A DNA stretch of 64,000 nt, from positions 186,001 through 250,000 of the forward strand of contig NZ_JACVOX010000002.1 in NCBI RefSeq assembly GCF_018882215.1, written 5' to 3'. How positions within the stretch are numbered: position 1 is the first letter of the stretch; every line of letters begins with the position of its first letter. Below the pieces are notes generated by a model. It saw only the letters and a list, made by a program, of their open reading frames with translations, was not told the DNA's origin and did not search any database. This stretch comes from Polynucleobacter sp. AP-Kaivos-20-H2 (lineage in GTDB: Bacteria > Pseudomonadota > Gammaproteobacteria > Burkholderiales > Burkholderiaceae). Of this stretch, positions 24,287-34,251 are shown one piece after another. A program made the position numbers and the translations under genes.

Positions 24287-26008
24287 TTAAGCCTCAACCA
24301 AAATTGTTTGCCCAGGCTTAACCATCGTAAATTTCACAGGAATATTTTTAATAACTAACTCTTGGTGATTAAAATTAACAGCCGTGTAATAAGAGTCTTC
24401 AAGTGACCCTGGATCTGGGAAATCTTCACGATAGTGAGCTCCCCTTGAATTTTCTCTTGCAATAGCAGCTTCTGTTACTGATTGACTGACCAAGATGAGA
24501 TTTTGTAAGTTCATCCAATCTTGCCAGGTATTACTGTATTCACGCTGAATATTGCCCACACCCATTTGATTTAATTGAGATGCTAGCAGTTTCAGAGTTT
24601 GGCGTGCGCGCCATAAACTCTCTCTAGTTCTTGAGATGCCTACATCATCCCACATGCATTCCGCAAGAGCATCCCGAATTAACTCAATATCGCCAGGTGG
24701 TTTTTGTAATGGTGCTTCATGCTGATGAATACTCAACATAATCTCATCCATATTGCACTCTCTTAGCTGCTGTGAAGCGACCCAGCGGGCCATCGACTCT
24801 CCTGCAATACCTCCAAATACTGTTGAGTTGGCCACGCCATTACCGCCTAATCGATTAGCGCCATGCACACCGCCAGTATCTTCTCCAGCCGCAAATAGCC
24901 CGGGCAAATCAGTGCTGCAGTCTTTTTTAAAGATTAGCCCCCCCATCATGTAATGGGCAGTTGGCACGACCTCCACTAAATCATTGGTTAAATCAAAGCC
25001 GCTATCAGCACAACGCTCGACCATACCCTTAAATAATTTGCGGACGATCTCAGGACCTAAATGACTCATCTGTATATAAACACCACCATTAGGTGTTGCG
25101 CGCCCAGCACGGATCTCTGAATTAATAGCTCTAGAAACAATATCTCTTGTGGCGCGTTCATTGCGTGGATCATAGTTACCCATAAAGCGCTCTTGATTGC
25201 CATTGAGCAAATATCCGCCAGCTCCACGCAAGCCTTCCTCTATGACTGTGCCTGTCATACGAGTGCCTGGTCCAGCCAATAAACCCGTAGGATGGAACTG
25301 CACCATCTCCATATCACGTAAAGTGAGGCCAGCTCGCAATGCCATTGCTAAACCATCACAACTCTTATCTCCCGAAGGTGTGTGATATTTGTACATTGTT
25401 GGACCACCGCCAGTAGCAAGTAAGACAGCCTTAGTGCGCAATAATACAAAGCCTCCTGTCTGCATATTTAACATTAAGACGCCAGCAAGAGAATTGCCAT
25501 CTTCACTATGAATTAATTCAATAGCGCGATGCTCTTCAAGTCGATTAATACCTCTGGCCCATACTTGTTCAGCTAGGCGATTGATAATCTCGATACCTGT
25601 TAAGTCACCCTTATGCACAGTCCGGTCAAACGTTTGTCCAGCAAATGCTTTTTGATGAACTGTGCCGTCAGGGTTGCGATCAAAAAAGCAACCTAACTCA
25701 TTTTCTAACTCATGAATACGCTCAACTGCTTTGCTTACTAGTGTCCATGCTAGATCCTGATCAGAAAGCCATTTACCACCCTCAATCGTATCCATAAAAT
25801 GGCGCTCAACAGAATCTCCCTCCGCTAAGGCCACGTTATAACCACCTTGAACCATGCGTGTGCATCCACTCTTACCTAGCAGTCCTTTAACAGCGATAGT
25901 GATATCTAGATTGGGGTTTTCTTGATGCGCATGTAAAGCCGCAAAGAGACCGGCGCCCCCAGATCCTAGGATCAAAATATCGGTCTCTATTGTTGGAATA
26001 GGACTCAT
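24287..26008 (-). CDS. Fumarate reductase/succinate dehydrogenase-like flavoprotein
   Basis: A 573-residue FAD protein. It shows the dinucleotide motif ILGSGGAG (about 14-21), MVQFHPTG near 236, EEGLRGAGGYLLN, NERATRDIVSRAI (candidate catalytic Arg), VVPTAHYMMGG (His) and VHGANRLGGNG (Arg). So the residues for succinate/fumarate-type chemistry are all present. The position of the covalent FAD histidine in SdhA (SHTVSAQGG) is Cys49 here (SGCTRMVQGG), as in soluble/archaeal-type fumarate reductases, so FAD is probably non-covalent. The start overlaps the hydratase beta gene by ATGA. Unusually, the flavoprotein comes after the iron-sulfur, anchor and hydratase genes. Its substrate could be fumarate/succinate or a substituted analogue. 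Confidence 0.85.
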   Translation of the reverse strand: MSPIPTIETDILILGSGGAGLFAALHAHQENPNLDITIAVKGLLGKSGCTRMVQGGYNVALAEGDSVERHFMDTIEGGKWLSDQDLAWTLVSKAVERIHELENELGCFFDRNPDGTVHQKAFAGQTFDRTVHKGDLTGIEIINRLAEQVWARGINRLEEHRAIELIHSEDGNSLAGVLMLNMQTGGFVLLRTKAVLLATGGGPTMYKYHTPSGDKSCDGLAMALRAGLTLRDMEMVQFHPTGLLAGPGTRMTGTVIEEGLRGAGGYLLNGNQERFMGNYDPRNERATRDIVSRAINSEIRAGRATPNGGVYIQMSHLGPEIVRKLFKGMVERCADSGFDLTNDLVEVVPTAHYMMGGLIFKKDCSTDLPGLFAAGEDTGGVHGANRLGGNGVANSTVFGGIAGESMARWVASQQLRECNMDEIMLSIHQHEAPLQKPPGDIELIRDALAECMWDDVGISRTRESLWRARQTLKLLASQLNQMGVGNIQREYSNTWQDWMNLQNLILVSQSVTEAAIARENSRGAHYREDFPDPGSLEDSYYTAVNFNHQELVIKNIPVKFTMVKPGQTILVEA

Positions 26009-26616
26009 AAAATTACTCCAAGACTTTTAAGTACTGCGTCTTTTTTCCGCGCCACATCACCCTGAACTTCTTCATAAATGCTGCCGCCATGACTATCCAT
26101 AGCAACCAATAAAGGGCCAAAATCTTTTATCTTGAAGCGCCAAAGCGACTCTGGATTAAGGTCATCCATATCGACATCTTCGATTTGATCTATCCAAGTA
26201 GTCTCTAAAGCTGCTGTGCCACCAATAATTGCTAGGTAAACGCCGCCCAACTCCTGAAAAGCTTTAGCAGAACCCTCGCGCAAACCACCCTTACCCACGA
26301 CCATCCGCACACCATTTTGAGTCATGAGTGGACGTGTAAATCTCTCCATACGATCTGAGGTCGTAGTACCAATGCAGATAGGCTCGTAACCTGCAGGAAA
26401 CTCGGCGCTCACTGGCACTTTACGAACATTGGGTGCTGTATGAATCACTGCATGACCGTTTAAATCAAAACGCGTCTTACGATCATAATCAAACATCTGA
26501 ATCTGTGTCGCATCACGGATGCCAAATAATGTGCTTTGTAAGGTCACGGTATCGTTAATACGAAGTTTGCGGATATCTTCTTCAGTAACTGGTGTTGACA
26601 GGTTGTAATGAGCCAT
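26005..26616 (-). CDS. Class I fumarase/tartrate dehydratase-type hydratase, beta subunit
   Basis: A 203-residue beta chain of the iron-sulfur hydro-lyase family (FumA C-terminal domain, TtdB). Recognisable segments are HTAPNVRKVPVSAEFPAGYEP-like sequence near residue 60, PICIGTTTSDRMERF, VVGKGGLREGSAKAF (about 107-121) and AIIGGTAALETTWI. It pairs with the alpha subunit encoded 11 bases upstream and is coupled by ATGA to the flavoprotein. The substrate could be fumarate/malate, L-tartrate, mesaconate or a sulfonated C4 acid; the sequence does not decide. Confidence 0.85.
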   Translation of the reverse strand: MAHYNLSTPVTEEDIRKLRINDTVTLQSTLFGIRDATQIQMFDYDRKTRFDLNGHAVIHTAPNVRKVPVSAEFPAGYEPICIGTTTSDRMERFTRPLMTQNGVRMVVGKGGLREGSAKAFQELGGVYLAIIGGTAALETTWIDQIEDVDMDDLNPESLWRFKIKDFGPLLVAMDSHGGSIYEEVQGDVARKKDAVLKSLGVIL

Positions 26617-26627
26617 CAGTTATTTTC

Positions 26628-27503
26628 CTAGAATCCGTAGCTCACGCCAGCGGGCGTGAAGGTAGCACGGGCTCTGCGTGCAGAATGGCACTGCATATTG
26701 ACAGCTACTGGATTCATAGTAATGTGCGTATGAGCAAGTTCGACCTGAACCGCGAATGCAGTTCCGTCACCACCCAGACCCTGCGGACCAATACCTAGTT
26801 GATTCACGGCAATGCTTAGCTCCTTCTCAAGCTTTGCCCCTTCCTCATCACTACAGATGCTACCAAGCTCACGGGTCGCTGCTCGCTTTGCCATGGCTAC
26901 ACATTGATCAGATGTTCCTCCGATACCAACACCCACAATCGTTGGCGGGCAAGTCTTACCGCCAGCAGAGACAACGCTCTCAATCACAAATGCTTTGACG
27001 CCCTTAATGCCATCTGCAGGGATCGCCATTTTTAAAAAGGAATTATTCTCTGAACCACTTCCCTTTGGCACCATTTCAATTTCGACTGACTCTGCTTCAT
27101 CAAAAAAATCAATATGAATGGCCGGCATATCAATGCCACAAGAGGTGTGATTATTTTTACGAGTAATCGGATGTACCACCGAGGATCTCAGTGGATACTC
27201 TTTAGTGGCACGCTCACAACCCTTGCGAATAGCCGCCTTTAATGCCATGCCATCAAATTGCACATTGCTACCAATCTTCACGTTATAGATCGGTAGACCG
27301 GTATCTTGGCAAAGCAGATTATCCTCACGCTCTGCTACGGTGATATTAGTAATCATGGTCTTCAAGACTACCTGAGCGCGTGAATCTGTCTCAGCCTTGT
27401 CTAATCTATTAATACCCGCCTTAATATCATCAGGCAAAATCTTCAGAGCGCGAATGTAGAGCTCTTTACAAGCCTCTTCCACTAAATTCATTTGTAATTG
27501 CAT
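26628..27503 (-). CDS. Class I fumarase/tartrate dehydratase-type hydratase, alpha subunit
   Basis: A 291-residue alpha chain of the class I (oxygen-sensitive, [4Fe-4S]) fumarase / L-tartrate dehydratase family. The three expected cluster cysteines are in LLCQDTGLPIYNVKIG (near 63), NHTSCGIDMPAIHID (near 118) and GGKTCPPTIVGVGIGG (near 189). The separate alpha and beta genes resemble TtdAB or archaeal fumarases. It lies between the membrane anchor and the flavoprotein genes, so hydration and reduction/oxidation of the same double bond are probably successive steps. Confidence 0.87.
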   Translation of the reverse strand: MQLQMNLVEEACKELYIRALKILPDDIKAGINRLDKAETDSRAQVVLKTMITNITVAEREDNLLCQDTGLPIYNVKIGSNVQFDGMALKAAIRKGCERATKEYPLRSSVVHPITRKNNHTSCGIDMPAIHIDFFDEAESVEIEMVPKGSGSENNSFLKMAIPADGIKGVKAFVIESVVSAGGKTCPPTIVGVGIGGTSDQCVAMAKRAATRELGSICSDEEGAKLEKELSIAVNQLGIGPQGLGGDGTAFAVQVELAHTHITMNPVAVNMQCHSARRARATFTPAGVSYGF

Positions 27504-27513
27504 ATCAGCCTAA

Positions 27514-27873
27514 TCAACTAGCAAAATATAAAAATAAGAGTCCGCAAGCGATGGCGAACAGGATGGAGAGCTGTATCCAGCTCTTACGCAAGCCCTTCCA
27601 TGGCCCAAACTCAATCATTAACAGGCGTATTCCACCGGCTAAATGAACAGCCAGTAAAATCACAAGAACCCACTCTCCAAACTTAAATACCCAGAAATCC
27701 GTTAAAGCTAAAGATTTTTCAAAGCCCTGTGCACCTCGCAAGGATTGGGAGAGCATTAAAAAGTGTAGTGGAATAAAGCATGCCAATAACAGACCAGAAA
27801 AGCGATGGCATATATATGCGAAATAAGACAAGTGACTTTTAGCGCGGTAATCTAACTTTGGTCTGGAGCTCAT
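27514..27873 (-). CDS. SdhC-like membrane anchor of the fumarate reductase-type complex
   Basis: About 119 residues with three hydrophobic stretches. It contains SYFAYICHRFSGLLLA near the start, like the HRxSG signature of SdhC, and HLAGGIRLLMIEF, similar to HxxxGIR of cytochrome b556 subunits, which suggests a haem- or quinone-binding anchor. The frame is open to 27945, but the ATG at 27873 overlaps the preceding stop by ATGA and starts at the natural N-terminus, so it is preferred. Confidence 0.72.
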   Translation of the reverse strand: MSSRPKLDYRAKSHLSYFAYICHRFSGLLLACFIPLHFLMLSQSLRGAQGFEKSLALTDFWVFKFGEWVLVILLAVHLAGGIRLLMIEFGPWKGLRKSWIQLSILFAIACGLLFLYFAS

Positions 27874-28220
27874 AACTGACCGCCTGTAAATACCCCAATA
27901 ACTGCTGTAGTACCAAGTACCAAAATCAGCAAAGCCAGAATCCAAGATAGAGGCCTAGCTAACCCACTCTTAGGGAAAGTTTCCTGCAGAATATTCGCAA
28001 CGCCGATTGGCGCATGTACAAAACAGGCAATAACAAACACTTCATAAAAAATGGCAAATAGGATGTTGCCTTGAGTGCGGCCTAATATCTCTTGAGCACT
28101 TAAGCCACCTCTAATGGCGTAAAAAATGATCAGTAAGTGAATCGCTACACAAAGTCCAAGCACCATAGCACTAATTCTTTGTGCATACCAAAGCTTTGCC
28201 TGCAGGATGCCCGTACTCAT
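27870..28220 (-). CDS. SdhD/FrdD-like membrane anchor of the fumarate reductase-type complex
   Basis: About 116 residues with three membrane segments. It shows WYAQRISAMVLGLCVAIHLL near the N-terminus and CFVHAPIGVANILQE, both with histidines in positions expected for haem or quinone sites. The ATG at 28220 overlaps the stop of the iron-sulfur subunit by ATGA (an ATG at 28232 is also open), and its own stop overlaps the next gene by ATGA. It should form the membrane part together with the following SdhC-like protein. Confidence 0.7.
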   Translation of the reverse strand: MSTGILQAKLWYAQRISAMVLGLCVAIHLLIIFYAIRGGLSAQEILGRTQGNILFAIFYEVFVIACFVHAPIGVANILQETFPKSGLARPLSWILALLILVLGTTAVIGVFTGGQL

Positions 28221-28948
28221 AACTTGCCCCATCTACTTCCGCGGACAGCAGCCCTTGCCACCAACTTTTTCAGGCCGGCAATACTTGCTGTCGGCTCAAT
28301 AGCCTTCGGACAACGCTCAGTGCAAGAGCCTTGTGTATGGCATGCATGGCAGCCAGCATCGCCTGCTACGGCACGCATACGCTCAACTTGCTGAACATCC
28401 CTTACATCATTCGTTAGTGTCCAGGCGCGATTTAATGCAGCCGGACCCAGATAATTTGGCCTAGACTCTACAACCTCACAAGAGGCATAACAAACACCAC
28501 AACCAATACATTCAATTCCTGCATTAGCTAACTGACGCTCTACAGAATTTGGTTCGACCTTAGCAAAATCATCATGGCGGGTTTGATTGCCTTTAAAGAA
28601 TCCAACTGCACCTTTCCACTTATTAAAAAACTCTCGCATATCAGTTGCAAGATCTTTAATGACGGGCAAGTTATTCAAGGGGGCGATCTCTAATGAATCA
28701 CCCTGAAGAATTTGAGAGACGTGCGTACGACAAGTCCAGCGAGCCACACCATTAACAGTCATAGCGCAGGAGCCGCACATACCTACCCGACAAGCAAAGC
28801 GATAACTCAAGGTGGAATCAAGCTTCCTCTGAATATAGGTAACCACATCCAAAACCGTTTGATTTGGGTTGCGAGGCACGAGGTATTCAACAAACTCGCC
28901 CTCCTGGGAGCCGCGCCACACCCTTACTTTGAGATCAGTATTTGACAT
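28217..28948 (-). CDS. SdhB/FrdB-like iron-sulfur subunit
   Basis: A 243-residue protein with the complete SdhB set of cysteines. The [2Fe-2S] ligands are Cys53, Cys58, Cys61 and Cys73 (FACRVGMCGSC ... WTC); then CIGCGVCYASCEVV near 155 for the [4Fe-4S] cluster; then CHACHTQGSCTERCPKAI near 205 for the third cluster. It is the first gene of the operon and faces a LysR regulator. It should carry electrons between the flavoprotein and the quinone pool. The core chromosomal sdh operon is not in this window; this looks like a specialised second copy. Confidence 0.85.
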   Translation of the reverse strand: MSNTDLKVRVWRGSQEGEFVEYLVPRNPNQTVLDVVTYIQRKLDSTLSYRFACRVGMCGSCAMTVNGVARWTCRTHVSQILQGDSLEIAPLNNLPVIKDLATDMREFFNKWKGAVGFFKGNQTRHDDFAKVEPNSVERQLANAGIECIGCGVCYASCEVVESRPNYLGPAALNRAWTLTNDVRDVQQVERMRAVAGDAGCHACHTQGSCTERCPKAIEPTASIAGLKKLVARAAVRGSRWGKL

Positions 28949-28952
28949 GAAT

Positions 28953-28971
28953 CTATTATATTGACGAATAG
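28953..28971. promoter_or_regulatory. Candidate LysR-type box upstream of the iron-sulfur subunit gene
   Basis: CTATT and AATAG form an inverted repeat separated by nine bases, fitting the T-N11-A pattern of LysR-type sites. It lies in the 82-base divergent region between the sdhB-like gene and the LysR gene. This is a pattern match only. Confidence 0.35.
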
Positions 28972-29030
28972 TAAAAAATAAATCGAATTAATTTTTCTTT
29001 GAGATAAAGTATTTATTTATAATAAAACCT

Positions 29031-29906
29031 ATGTCTAGCATCAAAACCCTCAAAAACTTCCTTTCAATCACTCGTCATAAGAGTGTTGCTGCAGCAGCCA
29101 GGGAAATTGGTCTTACTGCTGCTGCCGCTGGCCAGCAATTACAACAACTAGAAAAAGAAATTGGCCTTGAGCTATTTGATCGGACTAAGCGGTCTCTTAC
29201 ACTAAATGCGCACGGCAGATCTTTAATTGAGCCTATCCAAGAAATTGTGGCTCGTTACGAGACTCTTGGCTCGGATCTAAAATCAGATCTTAGCGGCACT
29301 ATTGTTTTGGGAGCACTCGTATCCACCCTGATGGGCGCATTCGGTAAAACTTTAAATGAACTAAAACAGAGCTTCCCCAGCCTTGAAGTGAAATTAATTG
29401 CTGGTTTATCGAGCAACTTCCTAGATCAGGTTTTAGATGGCAGCTTGGATGCAGCAATTGTCACAGAGTCTCCATATGCATTACCGCAAAACGTCCAATG
29501 GACCGAGCTATACAAAGAGCCGATGATCTTGATTACGCCAGCATCTCTATCAAAACGCAATGCAAGCTTAGCGCAATTTGAGCCTAAGCTTCCCTTCATT
29601 CGTTTCGAAAGAAATACTTGGACAGGCCACCTTGTAGATCAAACCATTAAAGCCAATAAGCTATCCATTCAAGAGGGAATGGAGCTTAACTCTGTTGAAG
29701 CGATTATTGAATTAGTGCGACAAGGGCTTGGCTACTCAATAGTCCCAAAGCTTGCAAATATTGCCTGGGAAAATGATCGACAACTATCAATTAGAGATTT
29801 ATCCGGCAAGGCTATCTACAGAAAAGTGGGCTTATTAGAGCGGAAGAAACACAGCCGGCAAAATGTTACTCAACTAATTAAGCAGCAATTTTTATCGACT
29901 CTATAG
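29031..29906 (+). CDS. LysR-family transcriptional regulator
   Basis: A 291-residue LysR-type regulator. The N-terminal helix-turn-helix (about 1-60) includes FLSITRHKSVAAAAREIGLT and AAAGQQLQQLEKEIGLELFDR; an LTTR substrate-binding domain follows (VLGALVSTLMGAFGKTL onward). It is divergent from the fumarase/fumarate-reductase/TSUP operon and is its likely regulator. It runs convergently into the iron alcohol dehydrogenase gene with a six-base overlap. The inducer is unknown. Confidence 0.85.
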   Translation: MSSIKTLKNFLSITRHKSVAAAAREIGLTAAAAGQQLQQLEKEIGLELFDRTKRSLTLNAHGRSLIEPIQEIVARYETLGSDLKSDLSGTIVLGALVSTLMGAFGKTLNELKQSFPSLEVKLIAGLSSNFLDQVLDGSLDAAIVTESPYALPQNVQWTELYKEPMILITPASLSKRNASLAQFEPKLPFIRFERNTWTGHLVDQTIKANKLSIQEGMELNSVEAIIELVRQGLGYSIVPKLANIAWENDRQLSIRDLSGKAIYRKVGLLERKKHSRQNVTQLIKQQFLSTL

Positions 29907-31049
29907 CGCTTCTCGATATAGGGCAGCAGCATCACTCAGTGTGATCTCACGTGGACTGTTTTTTAGGAGGCGGGTTTGCAACATGGCATCCCTAGCTAAT
30001 TGGTCTAAGTCATTCTCCGTAATACCGACCTCGACTAAATGCTGTGGCAATCCAAGCTCCCCAGCAAGTCCACCTAGATAATCGGCCAATCCATTTGCCT
30101 GCTCGATGGTTGTTCCCTTTAGACCTGGCTTAATAATCTGCCCGAGTTCTGCGTACATAGAATGTGCAACTTCAATGTTAAAGCGAATTACGGGTGCCAA
30201 CATTAAGGAGTTGGACAAGCCATGAGGCACATGAAATCTTGCCCCAATCGGATATGCCAATGCATGAACTCCTGCTACTGGCGCGTTGGTAAATGCCATA
30301 CCTCCTAGACAGGCACCGAGCAACATATTTTCACGCGCAACAATATCGCTTCCAGAGTTAACGGCTTTATGAAGATTGCCTGATAGCAAACGCAGCGCCT
30401 CTTTGGCTACGCAATCAGATATGGGATTTTTTTGATGCTTAGTTGTATATGCCTCAATAGCATGAACCATCGCGTCTATTCCAGTAGCAGCTGTTACGTG
30501 GGCCGGCAAGCCAAGCGTTAACTCTGCATCCAATATCGCCAAATCTGGCAATAGATGTGGCGAGAGAACACCCTTCTTTTCACTTTCACTAACAGTTACT
30601 ACAGAGCTTTGAGTTACCTCAGAACCTGTACCAGCAGTTGTAGGCACCAGAATCAAGGGCAATCTTGGTCCTTTGGCCATTCCAATACCGTATATGTCGG
30701 CAAGATTTTCAGTACCAGGACTTAACAAAGCAACAAGCTTTGCTACATCCATCGAGCTACCGCCACCAAAGCCCACAATGAAATCTGCTTTACAGTCCTG
30801 CGCCACCTTCACCGCTTGATTAATTACAAGAACCGGAGGATCCGCCTCAACATCGGAAAAAATCTGAAATGGGAGCTTTAACTCTTTAAATTGGGGCAGC
30901 GCTTTATCTAGCAAGCCCGCAGAAAGAACGCCGGGGTCCGTAACAATTAAGACAGATTTGCCGCCTCGTTCCAGAATTTTTTTTGCAAGATTGGCTGAGC
31001 CGCCTCTTTCTAAAAAAATAGAAGGCGTGGAATGAAAGACAAATTGCAT
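29901..31049 (-). CDS. Iron-containing (group III) alcohol dehydrogenase
   Basis: A 382-residue Fe-ADH. The cofactor-binding GFGGGSSMDVAK (about residues 93-104) and VPTTAGTGSEVT (about 133-144) are clear, and the metal ligands appear in ATGIDAMVHAIEAY (Asp, His) and VHALAYPIGARFHVPHG (two His). It is the last gene of the unit hpsN-SDR-Zn-ADH-Fe-ADH, 20 bases after the zinc enzyme. Fe-ADHs act on sulfonated aldehydes in other bacteria (for example sulfoacetaldehyde reductase SarD), so a role on DHPS, sulfolactaldehyde or isethionate is plausible. It is not a known part of the hps pathway. Confidence 0.82.
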   Translation of the reverse strand: MQFVFHSTPSIFLERGGSANLAKKILERGGKSVLIVTDPGVLSAGLLDKALPQFKELKLPFQIFSDVEADPPVLVINQAVKVAQDCKADFIVGFGGGSSMDVAKLVALLSPGTENLADIYGIGMAKGPRLPLILVPTTAGTGSEVTQSSVVTVSESEKKGVLSPHLLPDLAILDAELTLGLPAHVTAATGIDAMVHAIEAYTTKHQKNPISDCVAKEALRLLSGNLHKAVNSGSDIVARENMLLGACLGGMAFTNAPVAGVHALAYPIGARFHVPHGLSNSLMLAPVIRFNIEVAHSMYAELGQIIKPGLKGTTIEQANGLADYLGGLAGELGLPQHLVEVGITENDLDQLARDAMLQTRLLKNSPREITLSDAAALYREAL

Positions 31050-31069
31050 ACTGAGTAACCCGTGAATAT

Positions 31070-32074
31070 TTAAAACGGTTTTAGGAGAACTTTTGCACCA
31101 GCTATTTTTCCGGCATGTAAGTCACTAAAGGCCTGAGGCCCATTATCTAAAGACCGCTTTTCTACCCAAGACAAGTCGCCAAAGGCATTGCGAGCGAGTA
31201 AATTGACGGTGGCTTGAAGATCAACCGTGGAGTAGGTGTAGGTTCCAAGCAGTGTGATTTCAGCAAGCGTAAGCTTCCTCATATCAATTTCGCTAGCCCA
31301 ATCCTGAAGACCTACATGCATCATCACACCGCCCGGCTTTACGGCAGCCAGTGCAGTGTTACGAGTAACCACAGCACCAACGCAATCCATCACAAACTCA
31401 ACAGAATTCTCGGTAATTTTTTCGTCTATGGGATTGAGTGTCTTGCAGCCAACATGTTCCTCAATAGCTTTTCTGCGCAATGGGTTTACTTCGGCAACCG
31501 TTAAATCATCAACACCATAATGCTTCAAGAGCAGCGCAGAAAGCATTCCTATAGCGCCACCACCCAATATCAAAACACGACATTCTTGAATGGGTCTTTG
31601 AAGGGCTTGCATTGATAAGTTAATTGCATGAACAGCAGTGGCTGCTGGCTCAGTCAATGCAGCAGCATCCAGACTAAGACCTTCGGGTATGGCAATTAGT
31701 GAACTCGCAGGAATACTCATATATTCAGCAAAAGCTCCCGGTCTTGTCATTCCCACCATGGTACGATTGGCGCACAAATTATTTCTTCCCTGTAGACAAT
31801 ATTCGCAGTAGCCACAAGTAATCAATGGATTGCCTGTAACTCTCTGCCCCTTAGTGAAAAGCGAAGAGCTTGTATCAGCAATGATTCCAGCAAATTCATG
31901 CCCTAAAACTAAACCTGGTTTTCTTCTTGGGTCATGGCCATGAAAGGCATGCATATCACTACCACAAATACCTACTGACTCAATCTTGAGCACCACCTCC
32001 TCAGCATCCAGCGAAGGATAAGGACGATCTAAGATCTGCATTTCATTTGGCTGTGTATAGACCAAGGCTTTCAT
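31070..32074 (-). CDS. Zinc-dependent medium-chain alcohol dehydrogenase, probable DHPS 2-dehydrogenase
   Basis: A 334-residue MDR enzyme. Catalytic zinc residues are in VGICGSDMHAFHGHD (Cys near 38) and GHEFAG (His-Glu near 59). The structural zinc site is CGYCEYCLQGRNNLC (near 88-102), and the nucleotide fold starts at LILGGGAIGMLSAL. In Cupriavidus pinatubonensis two dehydrogenases (HpsO and HpsP) interconvert the enantiomers of 2,3-dihydroxypropane-1-sulfonate by oxidation and re-reduction at C2. This gene and the adjacent SDR are the obvious candidates. Which is O and which is P is not assigned. It lies 11 bases after the SDR gene. Confidence 0.8.
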   Translation of the reverse strand: MKALVYTQPNEMQILDRPYPSLDAEEVVLKIESVGICGSDMHAFHGHDPRRKPGLVLGHEFAGIIADTSSSLFTKGQRVTGNPLITCGYCEYCLQGRNNLCANRTMVGMTRPGAFAEYMSIPASSLIAIPEGLSLDAAALTEPAATAVHAINLSMQALQRPIQECRVLILGGGAIGMLSALLLKHYGVDDLTVAEVNPLRRKAIEEHVGCKTLNPIDEKITENSVEFVMDCVGAVVTRNTALAAVKPGGVMMHVGLQDWASEIDMRKLTLAEITLLGTYTYSTVDLQATVNLLARNAFGDLSWVEKRSLDNGPQAFSDLHAGKIAGAKVLLKPF

Positions 32075-32085
32075 AATTACGATCC

Positions 32086-34240
<2,155 letters not shown>

Positions 34241-34251
34241 TGCTTTATCGA

